64,000 nucleotides of DNA from CAKZLS01 sp963786305 (GTDB taxonomy: Bacteria > Pseudomonadota > Alphaproteobacteria > Rhodospirillales > Defluviicoccaceae): NCBI GenBank assembly GCA_963786305.1, contig CAWAYL010000010.1:1-64000 (forward strand), written 5' to 3'. The notes under the pieces are model-generated. The model was given only the letters and a program-made list of their open reading frames with translations, was not told the DNA's origin and did not search any database. Made by a program: the position numbers and the translations under genes. Positions 29,762 through 38,997 of this stretch are shown piece after piece; within the stretch, counting starts at the first letter, position 1, and every line of letters begins with the position of its first letter.

Positions 29762-30317
29762 ATGACGATCGAAACCCACTACTCCCTGAACCAGCTGGCT
29801 ACGGTACTGAGCGCCATCGACGGTCAACGCCGCAATCCCAACACCAAGCGCAACGCCCTTGCCGCCATCGGCCGCAGCGCCAAGCCGCTCGACCTCACCG
29901 CCGAAGAGGTGCTCGCCGCCGCCGACGGCCTGCTCGACGGCCGCGTCAGTGTCGCCGACTTCCTCAAATCGTTGCAGGACGAAGCATTCGAGGCATCGGT
30001 CGAGCCACGGAACGAGACCGAAACCACGGAACCGGCCGAAGCCATCTCGAATGCCGGTCGATCGATGGAGGCGCCGAAGACGCGGCCGAATACTAAAACA
30101 GGCGCTGATGATCGAGTTGCTGCGGCGCCCCGAAGGCGCCACCGTCGAGCAGATCGCCAAGGCGACCGACTGGCAAAATCACACGATTCGCGGCTGTATC
30201 GCCGGCGCTCTCAAGAAGAAGCTCGGCCTCACGATCACGACCGAGCGCGTCCGGAGCGTCGGGCCCAACAAGGAGGGCGCGCGCGGAAGCTACACCGTGT
30301 ACCGCATCACGGGCTGA
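29762..30317 (+). CDS. DUF3489 domain protein (one extra A)
   Basis: The start MTIETHYSLNQLATVLSAID follows a GAAGGAGACG ribosome binding site. The N-terminal half is helical (NALAAIGRSAKPLDLTAEEV). At 30093-30096 a run of four A in place of three shifts the frame. Correcting it joins TRPNTKQALMIELLRRPEG to VEQIAKATDWQNHTIRGCIA and the C-terminus GARGSYTVYRITG at 30317. The second half is a winged-helix domain of the DUF3489 type, common beside terminase genes of Alphaproteobacterial prophages and probably DNA-binding. Confidence 0.75.
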
Positions 30318-30339
30318 TCGCCTCGCCGCGACCTGGCTC

Positions 30340-30633
30340 CTAAAAAGGTCGATGCCGCCGGGCCAACCGCCCGGCGGTCATCGTCTCGGCGCTTCGAACT
30401 CGGATCGTCTCGAACAGCCTGCGGAGCAAGAACGAACGGGCGATCGATGCCGCGGTAAACAGCATGCCGATTGCCAGGTTCTGGATCAGCGAGACCTCGA
30501 TGCCGAACAGCGGGAATACAAGGATCTGGGTTATCAGCGCCACCAGGTAACCAACGGCGACGTTCGTGATCGCCTCGATCAGCGACATGCGACGGGACTG
30601 TCTGCCGCCCGCGGCGCCCGCTTGCGCGCTCAT
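30340..30633 (-). CDS. DUF7220-like small membrane protein
   Basis: The 97-residue protein reads SRRMSLIEAITNVAVGYLVA, LITQILVFPLFGIEVSLIQN and NLAIGMLFTAASIARSFLLR: two hydrophobic segments, then a basic tail RRLFETIRVRSAETMTAGRL. Its ATG overlaps the methyltransferase stop (ATGA), so the two are co-translated. It is intact and typical of phage early regions; its role is unknown. Confidence 0.7.
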   Translation of the reverse strand: MSAQAGAAGGRQSRRMSLIEAITNVAVGYLVALITQILVFPLFGIEVSLIQNLAIGMLFTAASIARSFLLRRLFETIRVRSAETMTAGRLARRHRPF

Positions 30634-31937
30634 GCCGCCTTAACCAGTCGCTCGCCGGCAATTTCGTCGAACGTCCGACCGTCGCCCTCGAGCGTCGCCT
30701 GCTTGCCGGTCGCCGTCTGCCAGCGCTTCACTGCCACGTCGACGTATTGCGGGCTGATCTCGATCGCAAAGACGCGCCTCCCCGTCGTCTCGCCGGCGAT
30801 GATCTGCGAGCCCGAGCCGGAAAACGGCTCATAGCAGACCTGCGCCCGGCCGCGCGTGCTGGCGCATCGGGATGGCGAACACCTCGATCGGTTTCGACGT
30901 CGGGTGATCGGTCTTCTCGCCCACCTTCACCGTCGGGATTGTCCACACCGTGCTCGGATAGTCCTCCGACACCCGCGGCGGCTTGTTGCCCTTGATCCAG
31001 CCGAAGAAGCAGGGCTCGTGTTGCCAGAGATAGTACGAGCGGGTCAGGATGCCGCGGTCCTTGGCCCAGACGATCTGTTGGTGGACAAAGGCGCCGAGCT
31101 TCTCCCACACCCCTTCGACCATCGCCTGGCGGCGGCTGGCGTGCCAGCAATACCAGGCGGCATTGGGCAGGATGGCGTGGTCGATGGCGGCGCGGATGAA
31201 GCCCTCGTAGAGCTCGGGGCCTTGCGAAGAGTCGTCCCAGGTGATGCCGTAGCTGTCGCCCCAGTCCTTGTTCTTGTCCGGCCCGCCCTGTTTGGACGGA
31301 TGGTTAGTGCCGTCGTAGTCGACGAGATAGGGCGGATCGGTCGCGAACAGGATCGCCCGCTCACCGTTCATCACCCGAATGACATCGTCGGCCCTGGTGC
31401 TGTCACCGCACAGGAGCCGATGTTCGCCCAGCAGCCACAGGTCGCCCGGGCGGGAGACCGGGTTCGTCGGCGGCTCGGGGACTTCGTCCTCACCGGCGAG
31501 CGCTTCGTCCGCATCATCGAGCGGCGCCAGCAAGCGATCCAGGTCCTCGCCCTCGAAGCCGGTGAGGTCGAGGTCGAAGCCGGCGGCGTTGAGCGCGTGC
31601 AGCTCGGCGGCGAGCAGCTCGTCATCCCAGCCCGACAGTTCCGACAACCGGTTGTCGGCGATCCGATAGGCGCGCACCTGCTCCGCGTCAGGTGCGAGAG
31701 CCGGATGACCGGCACCTCGTCGAGGCCGAGATTGCGGGCCGCCAACAGCCGGCCGTGGCCGGCGACGATCTCGCCTTCGTCGGACACCATCACCGGCGCC
31801 GTCCAGCCGTACTCGACCAGCGACGCCGCGATCTTGGCAACCTGATCGTCCGAGTGCGTCCGCGCGTTCCTGGCATACGGCTTCAGGCGCGCGATCGGCC
31901 ACTGCTCGATCTGCTCGGGCAGGAAACGAAGGGTCAC
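30630..31937 (-). CDS. ParB-like domain fused to a DNA methyltransferase (frameshifted)
   Basis: The probable start is the GTG at 31937 (VTLRFLPEQIEQWPIARLKP). The ParB/sulfiredoxin-like part has WTAPVMVSDEGEIVAGHGRL. After a slip near 31690 comes RAYRIADNRLSELSGWDDEL. The methyltransferase part has GEHRLLCGDSTRADDVIRVM, motif IV ATDPPYLVDYDGTNHPS and KTDHPTSKPIEVFAIPMRQH. After a slip near 30865 the AdoMet-binding FSGSGSQ motif follows and the end is DEIAGERLVKAA. The order (DPPY before FxGxG) is that of amino-methyltransferases. It would modify adenine or cytosine N4 in DNA, protecting or marking the phage genome. Slips cancel over 436 codons. The recognition site is unknown, but a dense GANTC cluster lies just upstream. 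Confidence 0.75.
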
Positions 31938-31969
31938 GATGCGATCCTCGCGGAAAAGAGGAGCCGACG

Positions 31970-32107
31970 TGGAACTCCACATCTGGATTCCGGATCCATG
32001 AGGTGGATCCAAAAGTGGATTCCCGGAGTCCACCGTGGAGTCCAGGTTGGAGTCCAGCTAACGTGCTGAATTCACGAAATTATTTGAGTTGGACGGGTGG
32101 ACTCCAC
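31970..32107. promoter_or_regulatory. Cluster of TGGANTCCA-type palindromes with GANTC cores
   Basis: GANTC occurs at 31986, 32018, 32026, 32038, 32050 and 32100, mostly inside GGANTCC and often TGGANTCCA. Three of the spacings are 8, 12 and 12 bases. Related GGAACTCC and GGATCC words fill the gaps. The cluster overlaps the probable promoter of the methyltransferase gene and the 3' flank of the TIR gene's intergenic region. It could be an operator array or a methylation-sensitive switch. Confidence 0.6.
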
Positions 32108-32547
32108 CGGGGGTGGCTTCCCAAAAATCAAGGCTGACGGTAGCGAGGTTTCGGGCTGCGCCCACCAGCATAGGTTGCAGCCCAGGAAGGACCCAAAGAT
32201 TTCAATGGGTTGCGATAAAGACTGGCGCTTTGGAGTTGCTGCAGTCGCAATCCGAACGATGACAATAAACTACATGTTGTGACGGATGTCTGTCAAGACA
32301 CAAAATGATGCGGCTTGAGTCCATGAAGTCATCGTGTATCGGTCGCGCGTAACCGGGAACCTCCGCGCTGCGACATTGTGGCCGATGAATTTTCGCTGTG
32401 ACAGAGGTCCGCTGTGTGGAGTGGTTCGGGCGCGCCGGAATGGACCGCGAGAATCGCCCTGTTAACCAACAACAGAAATCACGCATCACCGCGAATAACA
32501 CCGTACGCCTTTTGCTCCGCCGCCGCTCCGCTTCAGTGGTCAGAACT
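32108..32547. other. Intergenic stretch, no gene seen
   Basis: No frame in these 440 bases looks like protein and no tRNA is visible. It was read specifically for a template repeat resembling the end of the FGE domain and none was found. It is somewhat AT-richer than the phage genes. Confidence 0.5.
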
Positions 32548-35317
32548 CTAAGATGGGTCCGAACATACCACACGGAAACCGAGGTTGAGGTCCCGGCCTC
32601 TCGGGGTGAACCTGATGCGGTCGGTCGCGCGCGCGAGGCCGTGATTGCTGCTCCAGGACCCGCCGCGCAGCACACGGTATTCTTCCTCGACCGAGTGCCT
32701 CGAAAGCAAGCGGCTCAACCAGGTTCTCGCAGGGCTTTCCGAGATCTCGAACGGGTCCAGACACCACTCCCAGAGGTTGCCCGCCATGTCGAGAATATCC
32801 GCCGGGGAGGCGCCGGACGGATACATGCCGACGGCCGTAGAGCAGGCGAGGCCACTCTCCGAGGTATTACCTCGCCAGGTTTGCCACTCCGGGTCCCAGT
32901 CCGGGCCCCAGGGATAAATTCGTCTGGAGTCGCCGCCAGTGGCGGCCCGCTGCCACTCGTGTTCCGTCGGTAGCCGGATTTCATATCCCGACTTGCGCTC
33001 AGCCAGTGGCAGAAAGCCATCGAATCGAACCAGTTGACGCTGTCGGCAAGATGGTTGCCATGGCGCGCCCGGTGTTTGGGCGGCGAATCGTCGGCCGGCA
33101 ACTCGAACCTGAAACCCGGCGGAAGATGCCACCTTCCCTCCCGATGGCACTCCCCAAGGAACGCTCGGAACTGAGCGATGGTAATGGGATAACGCGCCAT
33201 CCAGAACGAAGCGACAGTGCGCGTCAAGCGGTTGACGACCTTCGAATTTACGTCGTCGGGGTTCGCGCGGATCTCGACCGTGACTTCCCCGCCGTCGACG
33301 TGGCGCCAGTAGATGTTTGGAAGGCCGTCGGCGCGCAGCCCGACGCCGTTGCGACGGTCAACGAGCAGAGCAAGCCGCACCCCGACGCTCGCCCGCGCCT
33401 CGTGACCCAGCGGCAGCTGCCAGGCGTCGCCGTAGCGGCCGCTGCCCTTGGTCGCGCTTTCGGCGGCATCGAGGGCGGGCAACGCTTCGAGCTCTTTTGG
33501 GTCTGTGGGGCCAAGGAAAGCGTCGACGGTCGCTCGATCCTTGACGTCGGTGAGCGAGACGCCGCTGTTCTCAATCACCCGCACCGCGTCGAGCACCCGT
33601 TCCTCCGCCCAGGCACGGTTCTCGCCCGGTTCTCGGCCTGCCATTCGGCCGCGGCGTCCTCGATCTGCGCCCGGAGCGCCAACGCCTTGCGGTCCTCCCG
33701 CAGCCAGCCGTCGAGAGTGTCCCACACCCGGAACAGCGCCTCGTGGGCGACGGTCAGCGTCCGCTCGTCATTGGTTGTGTCCGACACCAGCAGCCGCTGG
33801 TCGACAAAGCGCTCCAGGACGTCGGTGCAGGCATAGTCCTGTACATCGTTCCACCTGGCGGTCCGCCGGGTGAACTGGCCTTCCTCGCCCACCCGCGCCA
33901 GTCTGAAGAATGCGCGGCGCAGGTCGCGCATGCGCCTGTATCTCCGGCGGCAGATCCCTATATCCGGTTTGAGCAAGATATATCGTCGGCCACATGCTTG
34001 ATCGCGGCCGAAACACCGCCGAATACGTCATAGGCCTTGTGCGTCAACCGAGCTTGCGCCCGGCACTTCTCGTAGAGCTTTTCCAGGGTGAAAGCGAGCA
34101 ACGGCAGCGCGTCGTTGTGGGCGGTCTCCGCCGCCATGCGCACGGCAAGACCCGCATCCAAGTCGAGGTCGAAGCGATCGGTCGGCCCTTCGATCACCTC
34201 TGCGAACCGGGATCGCGGCATCGGATCGAGGGTGACCTTCTCGTAGCGAAGCTCGTCGGCAGCCTCGAACAGTTGAAACGCATTGAGAAAATCCGAGCGC
34301 ATGGTGGCGAGCACGACAAGCGGGCTGCCGCCACTGGTGCTGGCGTCCAGCAGCAACCGCAAAAGGACGTGGGCGTCCGATCCCTCGGACGTGTCGAACA
34401 CCTCCTCCAACTGGTCGACGACGATCAGAACGGAGCCTTCCGGGGCGTCGTGAGCGGCGAGGAGGTCATCGCCAAGGGCACGCAGATCGCCTGCGGCGCC
34501 GAGCCGCCCGCGCACGGCAGCGAGCTCGCGCGCCTGACCTGCATTCTTGAAGGCGGATGCCAGTGCCTGGGCAAGCCCGGGCAAGCCTCTGCCGGCCACG
34601 AAGGGAGGCGCGATGATCCAGGCCGCCCGGGCATTGTCGGTCTGTGTTCGAGCGCCGCAGCTGCGGCAAAACGCCCGCCCGCACCAACGAGGACTTGCCG
34701 CATCCCGATGCACCGAGGACCAGGACGAAACCTTGGGCATTGCTGCCCCGGCGGCGGTTGAGGATGGCGATGACCTCATCGATCTCGTTGTCCCGACCGA
34801 AGTAAACGGCGGCATCCGTTTCCTGAAACGGTTCCAGGCCGGGATAGGGGCGATCGGGCGGAGGAAAATGCTCTTTCTTGAGGATTTCCAGCCGGCTCCA
34901 GAGCGGCTGATAGGCACCGTCATCGTCGGGGTCCGCGATGCTGATGAACTGGGTATCCTTGAGAAAATCCGGGATGCGAGCCGCAGGTTCCGCAAAGTCG
35001 CCGGTCTTGACTTGACGATCATCGGCGACGCAGGCCGTCGCCAGCAGAAAGACCCGCTTTCCGCGTTCCCGCGCGATCATCGCCTCGGCGACGCACCAGG
35101 GCGAGGCAAGCCAGTTCGGGGTACAAAGGACGATGACCGCTCCGCTTTGCCGCAAGCGATGCCAAAGCGTCCTCTCCCATTTGTCGCCCACGGGGATGCC
35201 ATCGTCAGGATGGGAGTCGAGGAAAAGCTGGGTGTAGCCCAGGTCACAGAGAGCCGCGTGGATTTGTTCGGCCCATGCCTTGTCCTTCGAGCTGTGGCTG
35301 ATAAAGAGCGTCGTCAT
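32548..35317 (-). CDS. TIR-nSTAND-FGE protein, defence-type NTPase (frameshifted)
   Basis: The start MTTLFISHSSKDKAWAEQIH at 35317 is a TIR domain whose catalytic glutamate motif WCVAE falls at residues 74-78, as in NAD-consuming bacterial TIRs. A nSTAND1-type NTPase follows from about residue 157 (PYPGLEPFQETDAAVYFGRD), with Walker A GASGCGKSS at 202-210 and Walker B SVLIVVDQLEEVF. The C-terminal third is an FGE-sulfatase/C-lectin fold: EIRLPTEHEWQRAATGGDSR, DMAGNLWEWCLDPFEI and EYRVLRGGSWSSNHG to NLGFRVVCSDPS. The span is 923 codons plus one base. At least four slips (near 34690, 33960, 33590, 33010) interrupt it. Such proteins are thought to sense invaders with the C-terminal domain, oligomerise through STAND and trigger NAD depletion; that is knowledge of the class, not shown here. 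Confidence 0.8.
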
Positions 35318-36172
35318 CGCGCCTCCGTCCAGAACGAGCCGAGCCCTTTCCGGTGCACCTTGATCGGCCTTTAGGCCCGTCAAGACGTCCACGTCTGCGA
35401 GGGCTTCTGGCCGCGATTTGGAGTGTAGGCGGGTGCTTTTCTCATGGGCTCCGCCCAACCAGCCAAAGCTTCAATGTCAGCACAAGAAATGGCGGTGAGC
35501 CTCTACTCCATCGCGCTACTTCGGTCGCGTAAAGCAGAAAATTCTGTTTCGAACTTTAACCACACGGTTCGCATAGGTCACGTGCGATTACCGCCATTCG
35601 CATCGTCGGCATATCCGAAGTAGGTCAGTTTCGACTGATTCGTCCTGCCTCCGCCAGCTTCCGCCCTCGAAAGTAGAGCCGACGTAACACCGCCACGTCA
35701 AACACGTACGCTGCACCGGAGGTCCACAGTCAGCGACGTTTTCGTCGCTTGGTCAGGATCAACGCCCTCCGTATCCATAGAACCCCGCCAACACCCCCAA
35801 CGCTGCCACCAAAATCCCCTGCGCCTGCTCGATCCGCACCGGCCGGCCACCCCCCCTAGCGCCTCCGCCCCGTGCCTAATCAAAGACGTCGCGCCACGCG
35901 TTCGAGAAACCTGCACAAAACCAGAAATCGGGCCAGTACTTTAGTGCCAGTAACCCCAAGTTCGATTCGATGCCCGTCGGGCGGGGCGTCCAGTCCCTCC
36001 CAATGCAGTCCCGCATCCAACGGGCCGGTGGCAGGAATTGTGATCGAGTTCATATTTGGTTCCAGTTAGTGGTCGTACGCTCGGGCACAAGCGAGGGACT
36101 TTGGGGAACAGCGAGCAGCGAGTGGGAGTGCCGTGGCGCTTTCCAACCGGCATGAGCGAAAGGAGCGGGACA
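35318..36172. other. Intergenic stretch between the TIR and RTX genes
   Basis: There is no convincing gene. A minus-strand frame 36051-35880 gives a 57-residue protein starting MNSITIPATGPLDAGLHWEG. A few bases further, a different frame encodes RIEQAQGILVAALGVLAGFY with one membrane segment and stops near 35770. A run of seven C in between could hide an indel, so a single small membrane protein is possible but weak. Confidence 0.35.
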
Positions 36173-37412
36173 ATGGCCTCAAAGAGTTTTGATACACCTC
36201 GGTCTTCACCATTCCTCGAAAAGTTCGGGGATGACACATCCGGCCTCGACGCCTTCACGGCAAGTCGAGGCAAGACCGTCGACAACTGGTCTGCGCGGGA
36301 GGCCGACCGATACCTTTACAGCTACGTCGGCGGGCCTCGCTACGGGAACACCTGGAGCAGCCAGCCGCCGGCCTTTGAGATCTACGGCACCGACGGCGAC
36401 GACACGATCACCACGTGGGAAATCTCGGCCGGCGTCAGCGGCACTCCGGACAACTCCGGCAACAGCATTTTCGCGGGCGCAGGTCGTGACCTGGTCAACG
36501 GCGGGCTTGGCGACGATTACATCGACGGCGGCAACGGCGACGACACGATCGAGGGGCTTTGGGGCGGCGCCGACGTGATCGAAGGCGGCGCCGGCGGCGA
36601 CAGCATCACCGGCGACGGCACGGACACCATTTTCGGTGGCGACGGCAACGACGTGATCGAAGTGCTGAGCGGCGCCTGGGTAAACGGCGGCGAAGGCAAC
36701 GATACGATCACCGGCGGCGTGGACGACGACGAATTCCGGGGCGGCGCGGGACGGGACAGCCTGGTCGGAGGTTCCGTCAACGGTGACGGAGACGACACCC
36801 TTCTCGGCGAAGCAGGGCGACGATACACTCGTCGGCCGGGACGGCAACGACAGCCTCGTCGGCGGCGACGACGACGACGTAATTCGAGGAGACGCCGGGG
36901 CCGACTCGCTGCGCGGTGGCGGCGGCGAGGACACATTGAACGGCGGCGATGGCGAAGACGATCTTGCAGGTGGCGCCGACGACGACGATCTCTGGGGCGG
37001 AGACGAAAACGATGCGCTGCGCGGCGGCGCGGGGGACGACGAGCTCCACGGGCAGTATGGCAACGACGGGCTGTCGGGTGGCGCGGGCCAGGACATCCTC
37101 TACGGTGGCCCGGGCAATGACGCGCTCGCCGGTGGCGCGGATGACGACGTGCTGAATGGCGGCAGTGAGTTGGACACCTTCATTTTCGAGGGCGACGTCG
37201 GCGCCGATGTCATCCGCGACTTCACCAAGTACAACGGTTTCAACACCGACTACGATACGATAAGGCTTGAGGGCTATGACGGAGTCACGAGCTTCGCGGA
37301 CCTCAGCATCACGGTCGTGGATGGCGATTCGGTTATCGATCTTGGCACAGATGGAACGATCACGGTCCGGGATGAGTCCAACCTCGAAGCATTCGATTTC
37401 ATGATCTTCTGA
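36173..37412 (+). CDS. RTX-type calcium-binding repeat protein (one extra G)
   Basis: The ATG at 36173 follows GAAAGGAGCGGG. About 65 unique residues (SSPFLEKFGDDTSGLDAFTA) precede about 20 glycine/aspartate nonapeptide repeats such as GGLGDDYIDGGNGDDTIEG and GGDGNDVIE, which fold into a calcium-filled beta roll. The C-terminus (DTFIFEGDVGADVIRDFTKY, then EAFDFMIF) resembles the uncleaved secretion signal of type I secreted proteins. Near 36818-36822 an extra G (GCAGGGCGAC) breaks the frame; removing it restores 413 codons. No catalytic domain is visible and no type I transporter genes lie in the window. It could be a secreted adhesin or a structural surface protein. Confidence 0.8.
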
Positions 37413-37895
37413 GCTGGGAAACCCGCCCGGGCTTGCCAGTGGTTCTAAAGGACCACAGATACGGTCTCGCCCGACGGCGGTGGAGCGGCGACGTATGCGC
37501 GCGGGATTGTCGAAGTTAAAACAAATCGCCAGCGGTCGGATGCCTGCGAATTCGGCTAACGGCTTGAAAACTGACCTCTGCCCCTCGCCGAGGCCGAGAG
37601 GGTTCGTTTGAAGCAGCTGGTTTGTCGATCAGGCGCCGGCGACAGAACGAGGGCGGTGTGAGGTGGACCGACCGGAACCGCGGGAAAGCGGCGGACCGCT
37701 AGGCCCGATATGAGGCGACGTGATCGATGAAGGTAAACGGGTGTACCCCATACACCTCTTGGAATTGCAGTTCCGCCCATTCCACCAGTTCAAGGCCGAA
37801 GTTGTGGACGAGAGCAAACGTCAGAACCGGACCAATTGCGCCCGGACTGTCGCGTAACTCCTCCATCCGCATGCAATTGATGATCATCCGGTGAA
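37413..37895. other. Intergenic stretch with one doubtful small frame
   Basis: A minus-strand frame 37902-37699 would encode a 67-residue protein (EELRDSPGAIGPVLTFALVH, then LELVEWAELQFQEVYGVHPF). It has protein-like composition but no ribosome binding site or family. The missing 5' part of the following DUF1998 gene should have been here and is absent, so a deletion junction may lie in this stretch. Confidence 0.35.
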
Positions 37896-38990
37896 GTGAC
37901 ATCTCCGGACGAGATTCCGGAGACGAGCTATGCGACCCGGGCCAAACTCACGATGGGCACGCCTGGTGACAGTGCGGGGTGGCTTCCAGCCAATGACTGC
38001 ATCCGAAGTCTCAGCACGCGTGAGCATCTCCTCGTCTTCAATACCGGCCCGCAGGACGACGGATATACATACTGTGTCAAGTGCGGCCGAATCGAAGCGA
38101 GTTCGACGCCGACGCCAAGCCTCGCGGGTCCACATCGCAAACCCTATCCCGAGGCCGACGACAAACAGATGTGTGACGGGATGAACCCCTCCCGCCACCT
38201 CGTTCTCGGCACGGACTTTATTTCTGATATCGCCCTGTTTTCGATGCGGGTTGAAAAGCCAATCGAACTGAAACCCGTCCACTACTCGACACATGTGGCC
38301 TTGCGGACCGTCAGTGAAGCGCTGGCAAAGGCCGCATGCCAATTGCTTGAGATCGAACCCGGAGAACTGATGGCAGAGTATCGTCCGGCCCTCACAATAG
38401 GCGGAAAATCAGGCAAGGAAGTCGAGATATTTCTTTATGACACCTTACCGGGGGGAGCGGGGTTTGCGACCCAGATTGCCGGACGTGGTCTCGAACTGTT
38501 TCAGCGTGCGTTGTACTTGCTGAAGAATTGCCCGGAGGATTGCGACGGCTCCTGCTATCGCTGCTTGAGGAGTTTCAAAAACAAACTTGAGCATCGGCTC
38601 CTTGACCGGCATGTCGGCGTCGAACTCCTTGAGTATCTTTTGTCGGGACAACATCCCGGCTTCGACGAGCAACGGCTGCGAAATTCGACTGAATTGCTTC
38701 TCAACGATCTTCGGCGTCGTTGCGAAAACTCCGTAGGCATCTCGGCGGGCAGCACGGTTGCCTATGGTTCCGGGAAGACCCTGGACGTTCCCGTCCTTGT
38801 TGAAACCGGCGGTAAGAAGTATGTCATTGCACTCTCGGGTCCGCTAACGAGCGGTCATCCGGCGGATGAGCGTGTCGCGGACTTGAGAGATAGCGGCACA
38901 GAGTATCGGGTCATCGTCGAGAACGAACTTGAAGTGCGTGGCAATCTTCCGGCTGTCAGCCGGAAGGTGCTTCAGCAGTTAGGATTGTGA
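37896..38990 (+). pseudogene. C-terminal part of a DUF1998 (MrfA/DrmB-like) helicase-associated protein
   Basis: About 365 residues match the C-terminal zinc module of large DUF1998 proteins: YATRAKLTMGTPGDSAGWLP, paired cysteines YTYCVKCGRIEASS, MCDGMNPSRHLVLGTDFISD, the hallmark FLYDTLPGGAGFATQI and CPEDCDGSCYRCLRSFKNKL, where four cysteines and the usual spacing are kept. The normal proteins are over 1,000 residues with an upstream helicase or other domain; no such domain is found 5' of 37896, so the gene is truncated. DUF1998 proteins occur in DISARM- and Druantia-type defence loci as well as in DNA repair (MrfA). The downstream helicase gene starts 7 bases after its stop, so they formed an operon. 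Confidence 0.65.
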
Positions 38991-38997
38991 GCATACC

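Noticed and set aside
24700..31000. Many long plus-strand frames opposite phage genes
   Set aside because: They arise from the strong third-position GC bias and lack recognisable domains or ribosome binding sites.
32100..32550. Template repeat of a diversity-generating retroelement next to the FGE domain
   Set aside because: No stretch resembling 32550-32680 with extra adenines was found in either orientation, and no reverse transcriptase is visible.
36206..37096. Long minus-strand frame opposite the RTX gene
   Set aside because: It is the mirror of the nonapeptide repeats; the plus-strand frame has the clear RTX pattern and start signals.
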